From contig NZ_JAAVUZ010000004.1 of the NCBI RefSeq assembly GCF_018449675.1, positions 62,001 through 126,000 of the forward strand: a stretch of DNA of 64,000 nt. Reading direction: 5' to 3'. This DNA comes from Glaciihabitans sp. dw_435 (GTDB lineage: Bacteria > Actinomycetota > Actinomycetes > Actinomycetales > Microbacteriaceae). The position numbers and the translations under genes are program-made. How positions within the stretch are numbered: position 1 is the stretch's first letter; the number at the start of each line of letters is the position of its first letter. Positions 8,634-15,619 of the stretch are shown here, in pieces. The notes under the pieces were generated by a model that ran no database searches, was not told where the DNA came from, and was given only the letters and a program-made list of their open reading frames with translations.

Positions 8634-8679
8634 CAGCCATGACACTGCCATTGCTCATGACGGCTGGTTGACTGGGCTC

Positions 8680-8976
8680 ATGATGAGCGAGAACAACGTC
8701 GGTGTCGGTGCGCAGGTTTTTGTTCGGGATGCCTCGGCTACCGATCCCTCGCTGTGGCCCACCGAGCCCAGCGGGTTCGTTGTCGCCCAGGCCGGCTCCG
8801 GTGTGCAGGGAGTCTGGGGCCGGGCGAACGGCGGCCGCGTCTGGTCGATCGAGTTCGATGAGCCGCAGATCAACGCCAACGGTGACGGACCCTTCTCGAG
8901 TGCGCTCGTCCACGAGCGTTTCCTTCAGCTGGCTCCTCCGGTGGAATTTTCGGACGAGGATGCCCCGGGGCAGTAG
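8680..8976 (+). CDS. Hypothetical protein
   Basis: A 98-residue acidic, soluble protein without signal peptide, membrane segment or recognised motif. ATG 8680 is followed directly by ATG 8683, and a TTG at 8668 is a third possibility; no strong ribosome binding site decides. The beta-rich pattern (VGVGAQVFVRD, FVVAQAGSG, RVWSIEFDEPQ) suggests a small barrel. Coding is supported by high G/C at third positions and by the hairpin just after its stop. Confidence 0.65.
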   Translation: MMSENNVGVGAQVFVRDASATDPSLWPTEPSGFVVAQAGSGVQGVWGRANGGRVWSIEFDEPQINANGDGPFSSALVHERFLQLAPPVEFSDEDAPGQ

Positions 8977-8982
8977 CCGACT

Positions 8983-9006
8983 CGGGGATACTCAGGGTCA
9001 TCCCCG
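8983..9006. terminator. Short hairpin after the hypothetical gene
   Basis: CGGGGAT and ATCCCCG pair across a 10-base loop, 7 nt after the stop at 8976; no T run. Confidence 0.4.
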
Positions 9007-9042
9007 ATACCCGTCGCGTGGTGTCTCTGACAGGCTGAACGC

Positions 9043-9219
9043 ATGCTTATTCGCCCCAGGAACAATCGTGTCATCGCCGGTGTCTGCGCCGCACTCGCCA
9101 ACCGTTTCGGATGGAACGTCACAACGGTGCGAGTCCTCTTCGTCGTGTCCATCATCATCCCGGGCTCGCAGCTGCTGGCGTACGCCCTGCTGTGGATACT
9201 GATCCCCAGCGAGAAGTAG
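9043..9219 (+). CDS. Small PspC-domain membrane protein
   Basis: A 58-residue protein matching the PspC pattern: NNRVIAGVCAALANRFGWNV followed by TTVRVLFVVSIII and a hydrophobic helix to the end (YALLWILIPSEK). In enteric bacteria PspC senses inner-membrane stress; single-domain PspC proteins are common in actinobacteria and often unstudied. Here it is a stand-alone version with one or two membrane helices. ATG 9043 is the only sensible start. Confidence 0.85.
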   Translation: MLIRPRNNRVIAGVCAALANRFGWNVTTVRVLFVVSIIIPGSQLLAYALLWILIPSEK

Positions 9220-9288
9220 CCAGGCGCGGGTAAAGCACCCACACTGCAACCCCTTGTCGCTGCCGTGCCCGGCCGGTTAGCTAGCCCG

Positions 9289-9969
9289 ATGACTGAACAC
9301 GCAACAGCTGCCCTCTTCGATATCGACGGAACGCTTGTCGACTCGAACTATCTCCACATCGACGCCTGGGCACGGGCTTTCGCCCACCTCGGTGTCGCCG
9401 TTCAGTCGTGGCGGATCCATCGCTGCATCGGTATGGACTCCTCCAAGCTGCTCGAGGAACTTCTTGGCGACCGCGCCGACACGCTCGGGAGCGAGGCGGG
9501 CCGCCTCCACAGCATCTACTACATGCAGGCAAGCCAGCGTCTGCGAGCGTTTGACGGAGCCCGCGAACTCCTGACTGAACTCGCGCGTCGTGGCGTTACG
9601 GTGGTGCTCGCGACCTCCGCGCCCGAGGAGGAGCTCGCGTTGTTGCGCCAAACCCTCGACGTCGAGGAGTCCATCGCGCGGGTGACGTCGGCCGACGATG
9701 TCGAAACTGCCAAGCCCGACCCCGACATCGTCACGGTGGCGCTCGAACGCGCACAGGCCCAGTCTCAGCACGCGTTCTTCATCGGTGACACGGTGTGGGA
9801 CGTCGCCGCCTCGGCGCGTGCCGGCGTGGCGTGCATCGGCGTGCGAAGCGGTGGTATCTCGGAGGCGGAACTGAGGGAGGCCGGCGCTGTGGCGGTCTAC
9901 GCGGACGTCGCCGACCTGCTTGCTCAGCTGGACGCCAGCCCGCTCGCCGCGCTGGTCACAACAGCGTAG
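9289..9969 (+). CDS. HAD-superfamily phosphatase, beta-phosphoglucomutase/Gph-like
   Basis: A 226-residue soluble hydrolase. Motif I FDIDGT supplies nucleophile D11 and acid/base D13. A helical cap follows (about 17-90). Motif II is VLATSAPEEE, motif III lysine lies in AKPDPDI, and motif IV is FIGDTVWDVAAS. Such enzymes dephosphorylate small phospho-metabolites; the substrate is not predictable. ATG 9289 starts one strand before motif I; a GTG 24 nt upstream is in frame but less likely. Its last codons form part of a strong hairpin. Confidence 0.88.
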   Translation: MTEHATAALFDIDGTLVDSNYLHIDAWARAFAHLGVAVQSWRIHRCIGMDSSKLLEELLGDRADTLGSEAGRLHSIYYMQASQRLRAFDGARELLTELARRGVTVVLATSAPEEELALLRQTLDVEESIARVTSADDVETAKPDPDIVTVALERAQAQSQHAFFIGDTVWDVAASARAGVACIGVRSGGISEAELREAGAVAVYADVADLLAQLDASPLAALVTTA

Positions 9970-9982
9970 GCGGCGAGCGGGC
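9938..9982. terminator. Bidirectional hairpin between HAD and BrkB genes
   Basis: A perfect 13-bp GC stem (GCCCGCTCGCCGC with GCGGCGAGCGGGC) with an inner GCTG/CAGC pairing overlaps the 3' end of the HAD gene and lies 13 nt from the end of the convergent BrkB gene. It can serve both strands; there is no T run. Confidence 0.6.
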
Positions 9983-9995
9983 AGGGAGTACTCAC

Positions 9996-11099
9996 TTACT
10001 TCGAGCTGCCGTCGTCATCGGTCTTCTGGGACCGGCCGCGACTGCGGCGGAGGGCGCGACCGGCGCGCACATCCTTCGCTTTCTGCTCCGCCTTCTTGTC
10101 GCTCTGCCGGGTATCCCGCGGGGGAAGCTGAATGGTTTCCTCCGCGGCGATGCCGGCCTGCAACTCACGGCCGCGTTCGAGCTCCGCGTCCAGCTCGGCG
10201 CCAAACAGCAGCGCGTTGTTGGTGATCCAGATCCACAGCAGGGCGACGATGACCCCACCGATCGAGCCATACGTCGCGTTGTAGCTGGAGAAGTTCGCGA
10301 CGTAGAACGCGAACCCCACGGAGGCAACGACCCAGATGAGAAGCGCGACGAGTGCGCCGAGGCTCATCCACCGGAACTTCGGCTGCTTCACGTTCGGCGT
10401 CGCGTAGTACAGAATCGCGACGATAACCACGGCGAGGATCGCCAGCAGCGGCCACCGAACAATGTTCCACACCACCAGGACCGTCTCACCGAGTCCGAGC
10501 GCGTCGCCTACGTTCTGGGCAATGGGCCCACTGATTGCGAGAATCGTGGCGGCGACGACGGCGAGAACGATCGCAATAACGGTAACGAGCAACGTGACCG
10601 GGCGAAGCTTCCAGAACGGACGCCCCTCCTGAATTGCGTAGATGCGGTTCATTGCCCGCGAGAACGCACCCACGTACCCGGAGGCGGACCACAGGGCGCC
10701 GAGAATACCGACGATCAACGTAATTCCGGCCGATGGTGACTTCGTCAGGTTTTCGATCGGCTCGCGAAGGCTGTCGAGAGTGGATGCCGGGACCAGCCCC
10801 TGCGCGAGATTGAGGAGCGAGTCCGTGGTCTTCGCCGCGTCCCCAAAGATCCCGAGGAGCGAGACGAACGCCAACAGAGCGGGGAAAATCGCCAGCACCG
10901 CGTAGTAGGTCAGGGACGCAGCCAGGTCGGTGCACTGGTCAGACGAGAACTCGCGCAGCGTCTTCTTCAGCACGTACATCCACGACGGCTTGGTGATCTC
11001 GGTGGGGGAGTCAGGCTTGCGGTCGTCCTCCGGATCGGGCGCCGTTGCCTCCCGGGTGCTCGCGCGCTCAGCCACGGCCGGTTGTCCTGTCGTCGTCAT
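9996..11099 (-). CDS. YihY/BrkB-family inner-membrane protein
   Basis: A 367-residue protein with a hydrophilic N-terminus (about 1-55), six transmembrane helices (about 60-310) and a highly charged C-terminal tail (about 310-367). The family motif DLAASLTYYAVLAIFPALLAF begins the membrane domain, and ALWSASGYVGAFSRAMNRIY and NNALLFGAELDAELER are also typical. Family members were once called ribonuclease BN or virulence factor BrkB; transport or lipid-related roles are suspected. It is the last gene of a four-gene operon and overlaps DUF3618 by 32 nt. Confidence 0.9.
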   Translation of the reverse strand: MTTTGQPAVAERASTREATAPDPEDDRKPDSPTEITKPSWMYVLKKTLREFSSDQCTDLAASLTYYAVLAIFPALLAFVSLLGIFGDAAKTTDSLLNLAQGLVPASTLDSLREPIENLTKSPSAGITLIVGILGALWSASGYVGAFSRAMNRIYAIQEGRPFWKLRPVTLLVTVIAIVLAVVAATILAISGPIAQNVGDALGLGETVLVVWNIVRWPLLAILAVVIVAILYYATPNVKQPKFRWMSLGALVALLIWVVASVGFAFYVANFSSYNATYGSIGGVIVALLWIWITNNALLFGAELDAELERGRELQAGIAAEETIQLPPRDTRQSDKKAEQKAKDVRAGRALRRSRGRSQKTDDDGSSK

Positions 11100-11346
11100 C
11101 TGCGCCGGAGCGGACCGCCAGGACGATCACCCCGACGATCGCTCCCACCACGCCGATGGCTGCGGCGATGACGACAAAGGGGCGCTCCCGAAACTCCCGC
11201 TTGAGACTCTCCACCGCATACTGCGGTGTCAGCTTGCCCTCGATCTGATCGAGGGTGTCGCGCAGCTCGTCGCGGGTGCGATCGGCATCCAGCCTTATCT
11301 CGTTGATCCCGGCATCCTCTCCCGGTGCGGGCGTGGTGTCGCTCAC
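11068..11346 (-). CDS. DUF3618 family membrane protein
   Basis: A 92-residue protein. The first half has the DUF3618 helix (IRLDADRTRDELRDTLDQIEGKL), followed by one transmembrane helix (about 57-78) and an acidic/basic tail. It overlaps the upstream holin-like gene by 4 nt (ATGA) and the downstream BrkB gene by 32 nt, so all are translationally coupled. The family is actinobacterial and functionally uncharacterised; topology suggests a membrane-anchored amphipathic helix. Confidence 0.88.
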   Translation of the reverse strand: MSDTTPAPGEDAGINEIRLDADRTRDELRDTLDQIEGKLTPQYAVESLKREFRERPFVVIAAAIGVVGAIVGVIVLAVRSGADDDDRTTGRG

Positions 11347-11768
11347 TTGCCGACCCCCTTCACCGTGCGGATATCGGCCTTGACGTTCTCGATGGTTTCG
11401 GTGGGCACCGGAGGTGCGCCGGCCTTGAGCTTTTTGAGCCCAAGGTAGGCAAGAAGCCCGGCGATGACCAGCAGCAACACTCCGATAATCAGGGCAGACA
11501 GCCAGGGAGCGAGCACGGTGGCAAGGCCGAGGATCGCCGTGGCAACCAGCACACCCAGGGCGTACAGGGCGATGACCGCGCCGCCGGCAACGAGACCAGC
11601 TCCGACGCCGAGTGCCTTGAGCTTGCCGACGATCTCCGCCTGTGCGGCACGAAGCTCGTCACGGATGAGCCGTGTGATCTGATCGGGGATCTGGCGGAGC
11701 AGACCGATGAGTCCGTGCCGACCCTTGGCGTCGTCGTCCTCCGGGGTGTCGGTCACGCGATCACTCAT
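11343..11768 (-). CDS. Holin-like membrane protein (Actinobacterial Holin-X / PF07332 type)
   Basis: A 141-residue protein: acidic N-terminus, an amphipathic helix (GLLRQIPDQITRLIRDELRAAQ, broken here for length), then two transmembrane helices (about 55-80 and 85-108) and the tail motif GLKKLKAG. Databases name it phage holin superfamily III, but it is a normal chromosomal gene in Microbacteriaceae and no phage genes are nearby. ATG 11768 is preferred over an upstream in-frame ATG whose extra residues are low-complexity. It overlaps the YtxH-like gene by 8 nt. Confidence 0.82.
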   Translation of the reverse strand: MSDRVTDTPEDDDAKGRHGLIGLLRQIPDQITRLIRDELRAAQAEIVGKLKALGVGAGLVAGGAVIALYALGVLVATAILGLATVLAPWLSALIIGVLLLVIAGLLAYLGLKKLKAGAPPVPTETIENVKADIRTVKGVGK

Positions 11769-12174
11769 TGTTGTCGCGTCGTTCGTCGCCGGATGCGGGG
11801 CTGTCGGTTCCCGCGTCGGCGGCTTCCGCGCCGGCCGGAGACGCCGTGTACGGGGTCGGGGAGGCAGACGTGGGCGAGTCGCTGGACGGTGACGACACAT
11901 CGGCGGCGGCATGGGAGCCCGTGTGGCTGGTGGTGGCCGCGGCGTCGTCGATCCAGTGCTTCGCTCCGCCGACGACATTGCCTACGACGTCGCCCACTGC
12001 GGGGATCTTCTCGCGGGCAAAGTCCTCGACGTCGGCCACGGTGCGCTGAACGCGCGGGCTCTGCCAGAGATCGCTCGCCTGTGACTTGATCTTCTCGTAT
12101 CCACGGCGGCCCGTACGGGTCCCGACGACGTAACCGAGAGCGGCTCCGAGTACAAAAGTAACCTTGGCTTTCAT
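11761..12174 (-). CDS. YtxH-like membrane-anchored protein
   Basis: A 137-residue first gene of the envelope operon. A single N-terminal helix (KVTFVLGAALGYVVGTRTGR) with its GTRTGRRGYEKI motif is typical of YtxH-like stress proteins. Then come a helical region (about 25-75) and a long Ser/Pro/Ala/Asp-rich disordered tail (about 80-137). A strong ribosome binding site, AGGAGG, is visible 6-8 nt before ATG 12174 on the minus strand. The family is induced by general or phosphate stress in Bacillus; here the role is unknown. Confidence 0.8.
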   Translation of the reverse strand: MKAKVTFVLGAALGYVVGTRTGRRGYEKIKSQASDLWQSPRVQRTVADVEDFAREKIPAVGDVVGNVVGGAKHWIDDAAATTSHTGSHAAADVSSPSSDSPTSASPTPYTASPAGAEAADAGTDSPASGDERRDNNE

Positions 12175-12291
12175 GATGACTCCTCCTGTCGGCCGCGGGC
12201 GGCGGCACGGTTATAGCTAACCCCACCGCGACGCCCCCCTTTAGGGGTTGCATGAGGGTGAATGCTGTGGTTACGCAGGTTACGGTGGGGT
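12175..12291. other. Divergent intergenic region
   Basis: Separates the envelope operon from the DUF427 gene. The minus-strand ribosome binding site AGGAGG is at about 12179-12186. A TTATAG-like -10 element lies at about 12211-12217, but no partner -35 is clear. Confidence 0.4.
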
Positions 12292-12783
12292 ATGACATCA
12301 CGGCGGAGTCGTCCGCAAAAGCCGGGTCCGGGCCAGGAATCGGTGTGGGATTATCCGCGCCCGCCCCGGGTCGAGCCCGTCGAGGCCCGCGTGACCATCG
12401 AGCTGGATGGCCGCGTCATCGCCGAGACCAGCCGCGCTGTCCGGGTGCTAGAGACGAGTCATCCGCCCGTCTATTACCTCCCCCGCGAGGCTTTCATCGA
12501 CGGATCGCTGCAACCGGCGGCGGGGTCGAGCGTGTGTGAGTTCAAGGGACAGGCGCTGTACCTGTCGGTGGGCTCTGCCGACCGAGCCGCATGGTTCTAT
12601 CCGGCGCCGGCCGCGGGGTACGAAGAGCTCGCCGACCGGGTCGCGGTCTACCCGGGTCTCATGGACCGCTGTACCGTGGGGGGAGAGGTCGTGACAGCCC
12701 AGGAAGGTGACTTCTACGGCGGCTGGATTACCGCGGCAATCGTGGGGCCGTTCAAGGGTGCCCCGGGCACCTGGGGCTGGTGA
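12292..12783 (+). CDS. DUF427 domain protein
   Basis: A 163-residue soluble protein. The DUF427 domain spans about 25-135: VTIELDGRVIAETSRAVRVLE, then PVYYLPREAF and a YEELADRVAVYPGLMD stretch. The fold is a small beta barrel and its biochemical role is unknown. ATG 12292 is preferred to one 30 nt upstream because it has GGTGGGG just before it and fits the family's short N-terminus. The family is common in actinobacteria as a single-gene unit. Confidence 0.85.
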   Translation: MTSRRSRPQKPGPGQESVWDYPRPPRVEPVEARVTIELDGRVIAETSRAVRVLETSHPPVYYLPREAFIDGSLQPAAGSSVCEFKGQALYLSVGSADRAAWFYPAPAAGYEELADRVAVYPGLMDRCTVGGEVVTAQEGDFYGGWITAAIVGPFKGAPGTWGW

Positions 12784-12848
12784 AGTTCAGTCCCTGTACA
12801 GCTGGTCCCAGTACCTTCGAAACTTCAATACAGCCGGAAGGAACACCC

Positions 12849-13496
12849 ATGGGCTTCTTTGATCGTCTGTTTGGACGCACCGAGCAGGACACAGAACCGC
12901 AGTACCGCCGCACGGGAGCTGCACGCCGTACCGATGACGACATTGCTGTCGAGCGATACCGCTACCTGCTGCGCACCGCACCACCCGAGACCATCGAGCA
13001 GGTGCACACCGAGGCCTTCTCGAAGCTCACCCCCGAGCAGCGCGAGTTGCTCTTTCAGCAGCTGACCGACAATGCCCCCGAGGGCGACAAGCCTGTTGCC
13101 TCCGACGCCAAGTCGCTCGCCAGTTCCGCGACACGGTCTGAACTGCGCCAGCCCGGAACCATGGAGCGATCGATGGCAGGCCAGGGCGGCATGGGCTTCG
13201 GCAGCATGGTTGCCAGCTCGCTGCTCGGCACCGTGGCCGGCTACGTGATCGGGTCGGCGATCGTCAGCGCCTTCCTTCCCGACACCGGCAACGATGGATC
13301 GACGGATGCCTCGGACTCCGACTCCTCGGACAGCGGATCCGACTCCGGCGCCGATGCCTCCTCGGCCAGCGACACCTCGGGAGCCGACGCGGGCTCCGAT
13401 GTCAGCGCGTCTGGTGGAGACTACGGCGGGGGAGACTTCGGCGGTGGCGACTTTGGCGGCGGAGACTTTGGCGGTGGCGGCGACTTCGGCTTCTAG
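12849..13496 (+). CDS. Membrane protein with glycine-rich repeat tail
   Basis: A 215-residue protein of unrecognised family. Parts in order: N-terminal motif MGFFDRLFGR, a helical region with TPEQRELLFQQL (about 40-80), one glycine-rich hydrophobic segment (about 115-141) ending FLP, an Asp/Ser-rich acidic stretch (about 142-185), and a C-terminal array of GGGDF repeats (about 188-215). ATG 12849 follows GGAAGGA. The acidic linker and Gly/Asp/Phe tail suggest an exposed, disordered end. Similar actinobacterial proteins are sometimes mislabelled cation ATPase; nothing here supports that. Confidence 0.7.
   Translation: MGFFDRLFGRTEQDTEPQYRRTGAARRTDDDIAVERYRYLLRTAPPETIEQVHTEAFSKLTPEQRELLFQQLTDNAPEGDKPVASDAKSLASSATRSELRQPGTMERSMAGQGGMGFGSMVASSLLGTVAGYVIGSAIVSAFLPDTGNDGSTDASDSDSSDSGSDSGADASSASDTSGADAGSDVSASGGDYGGGDFGGGDFGGGDFGGGGDFGF
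13425..13490 (+). repeat. Short tandem repeat encoding GGGDF units
   Basis: Four imperfect 15-bp units (of the form GGCGGTGGCGACTTT) in the same frame encode GGGDY/GGGDF blocks; the last unit has an extra glycine codon. Copy number may vary between strains. Confidence 0.7.
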
Positions 13497-13530
13497 CCAG
13501 CCAGCCAGCCCCACCCGGCGCGAGCTGGCG

Positions 13531-14547
13531 CTATAGCCAGCCGCGCCGCTTGAACGCCGCGTACAGCCCGAAGCCCATCGCGACCATGAGGGTCAGGGCG
13601 AACGGGTATCCCCATCGCCAGTCGAGCTCCGGCATGTTCTTGAAGTTCATGCCGTAGATCGTCCCGACCAGCGTCGGGGCGAAGAGAATGGCGGCCCACG
13701 ACGAGATGCGCTTGACCTGCTCGCCCTGGGCGAGGCTGGTCTCCGAGAGCGTGCGCGTCTCGTCGCTCTGACGCTGCGCGACAAGGGTGGAATGCGTGAC
13801 GAGCGCATTCTGCAGCAGTTCGCGGAAGCTGTTGACGCGCTCGACGATCTTGATGGCGTGGTCCTCGACGTCCCGCACGTCGCGGCGCAGCTCGATCTTG
13901 CTGTCATCGGACCGCAGCGAGTTCTTGATCTCGGTCAACATGCCGACGAGCGGCTGCGTTGCACGCTGGAAGGCGATGACCTCACGGGACAGCTCGTAGA
14001 TGCGCCGCGAGACGTTGGGGTCCTCGCTGAAGAGCTGGTCCTCGATCTCGTCGATGTCGTTCTCGAGGCCGGCGACCACAGGACCGTACTCGTCGACGAC
14101 CTGGTCGAGCACCGCGTACATCACTGCCTCCGGGCCCTGGGCGAGCAGCTCGGCGTTGGTTTCGAGCCGCTTGCGCACGACGCCGAGGTTCGGTGCTTCC
14201 GCGTGACGGATCGTGATCGCGAATTCGGGACCGATGAACATGTGCACCTCGCCGAACTCCACCGTTTCCTCCTTGTCGAGGTATCGCGCGGGGCGCAGCA
14301 CGATGAAGAGGGTGTCGCCGTACCGCTCGAGCTTGGGCCGCTGGTGGCCGGCGAGGGCATCCTCGACAGCGAGGTGGTGAAGGTTGAATTCTGTCGCAAC
14401 GGACTGCACCTCGGCCTCACTGGGCCGGTACATCCCGATCCACGCCATTCCGTGCCGCGCACGCAGCAATTCGTAGGTGGTCTCGAGGTTCTCGGGATTC
14501 TCGGTGCGCTGGCCTTGGACATAAACCGCGTTGTCGACGATGGGCAT
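13531..14547 (-). CDS. corA: CorA-family magnesium/cobalt transporter
   Basis: A 338-residue membrane protein. A large N-terminal cytoplasmic alpha/beta and coiled-coil domain (about 1-275) leads to two C-terminal transmembrane helices. The pore signature GMN (in YGMNFKNMPELDW) ends the first helix. Length and layout match CorA pentameric channels that admit Mg2+ and sometimes Co2+ or Ni2+. ATG 14547 is chosen; an in-frame ATG 30 nt upstream adds an atypical Arg/Gly-rich leader. It is convergent with the glycine-rich protein gene. Confidence 0.92.
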   Translation of the reverse strand: MPIVDNAVYVQGQRTENPENLETTYELLRARHGMAWIGMYRPSEAEVQSVATEFNLHHLAVEDALAGHQRPKLERYGDTLFIVLRPARYLDKEETVEFGEVHMFIGPEFAITIRHAEAPNLGVVRKRLETNAELLAQGPEAVMYAVLDQVVDEYGPVVAGLENDIDEIEDQLFSEDPNVSRRIYELSREVIAFQRATQPLVGMLTEIKNSLRSDDSKIELRRDVRDVEDHAIKIVERVNSFRELLQNALVTHSTLVAQRQSDETRTLSETSLAQGEQVKRISSWAAILFAPTLVGTIYGMNFKNMPELDWRWGYPFALTLMVAMGFGLYAAFKRRGWL

Positions 14548-14661
14548 AACCCTTATCCTGCCTCTCCCAGCTCCCACGTCAAATTCGGTGGAAGACTGGC
14601 GGAAGAGCGCGCCCAGCCTGACCCGCGGTTGTGCGCCGCCCGGGATGGTGGATCGACGGTC

Positions 14662-15561
14662 ATGGCACGCATCGGAGCTGGCTCACGGGCCTACCTGCTC
14701 ACCGCATTTTCTGGCACTCCCGATGGCACTCCGCCGTGGGTCGCCGACATGGAGTTCGGCGACGATCCCGGCTACTTCGGCGAAGGATCGGCGGTGTGGG
14801 CAGTCCACGGCGGGCGGCCGGTGCTGGTCGCCGGAATCCGCGCCCTGATCATGCAAACGCTCCACCCGGGCGCTATGGCGGGGGTTCATGACTGGTCGCG
14901 CTATCGCGAGGACCCGCTGGGCCGACTCGCCGGAACGGTCAGGTGGGTACTGACCACCTCGTTCGACGATCGTGCGGGGGCGGATGCCTCGTCGGCGATG
15001 GTCCGCACGATGCACTCGCGTGTCGCCGGCACCTACGTGGATGCCTCGGGCGCACGGGTGCCGTATGCGGCGGGCGATCCCGACCTGCTCCGCTGGGTTC
15101 ACGTGGTGTTCGCGGACTCGTTCCTGCGCGCCCAGCAGCAACTGGGCGGTTCGATCCCTGGGGGAGCCGACCAATACCTGGCGGAGTGGGCGACCGCGGG
15201 GCAGCTGATGGGGGTGGATGACCCGCCCCGGTCCGAGGCGGAACTCCGCGCGCAACTCGCGGCCTTCGGGCCGACACTGATCGCGGACGACCGGGTTAAG
15301 GAGGCGCTGCGATTCATCCGCAATCCGCCCCTCAAGCGGTCGATCATGCCCGGGTATCACGTGCTGTTTGCCGGCGCGGTTGCCTCCCTCGATCCCGAGT
15401 ACCGACGGATGCTGGGCCTCGCGCGCCCGTGGTGGCCCGCCCGGACGGCCACCCGCATCGTGCTGTTCTTCCTCGGCCTGCTGTTGGGCCGCCCCTCCTC
15501 CAGCGAGGTCTACGCCCGCAAGCGCCTCGCCCGCCTCGCGGCCGCGACAACCGCGGAGTGA
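14662..15561 (+). CDS. MpaB-type (DUF2236) oxygenase
   Basis: A 299-residue protein of the latex-clearing/MpaB family. Characteristic blocks are AVWAVHGGRPVLVAGIRAL with MQTLHPGAMAGVHDWSRY (about 45-85), the conserved WVHVVFADSFLRA (about 145), and NPPLKRSIMPGYHVLFAG (about 220). Characterised relatives bind haem b through histidines; candidates here are in LHPGAM, VHDWS and WVHVV. ATG 14662 has weak support; the open frame continues upstream and includes a family-like LAEERAQPDPRL, so the true start may be a rare codon such as TTG 14629. It ends 58 nt before an FAD oxidoreductase. Confidence 0.8.
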   Translation: MARIGAGSRAYLLTAFSGTPDGTPPWVADMEFGDDPGYFGEGSAVWAVHGGRPVLVAGIRALIMQTLHPGAMAGVHDWSRYREDPLGRLAGTVRWVLTTSFDDRAGADASSAMVRTMHSRVAGTYVDASGARVPYAAGDPDLLRWVHVVFADSFLRAQQQLGGSIPGGADQYLAEWATAGQLMGVDDPPRSEAELRAQLAAFGPTLIADDRVKEALRFIRNPPLKRSIMPGYHVLFAGAVASLDPEYRRMLGLARPWWPARTATRIVLFFLGLLLGRPSSSEVYARKRLARLAAATTAE

Positions 15562-15619
15562 TCCGTCAACCCCCGGCGCGCCCGCCGCGTCGCCACACGC
15601 AACTGGGATACTGGACACA

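Noticed and set aside
9938-9982. Insertion-sequence terminal repeat
   Set aside because: The inverted repeat lies at the junction of two convergent genes with no transposase and no target duplication; a terminator explains it.
11343-11768. Prophage remnant suggested by a holin-like gene
   Set aside because: No endolysin, tail, integrase or attachment site nearby; the gene is part of a chromosomal envelope operon.
13425-13490. Possible CRISPR or intergenic repeat array
   Set aside because: The 15-bp units are contiguous, in frame and encode GGGDF; there are no spacers.
13792-14661. Long N-terminal extension of the MpaB-type gene
   Set aside because: Most of it is antisense to corA. Only the last few codons resemble the family, so a start much before 14629 is not credible.
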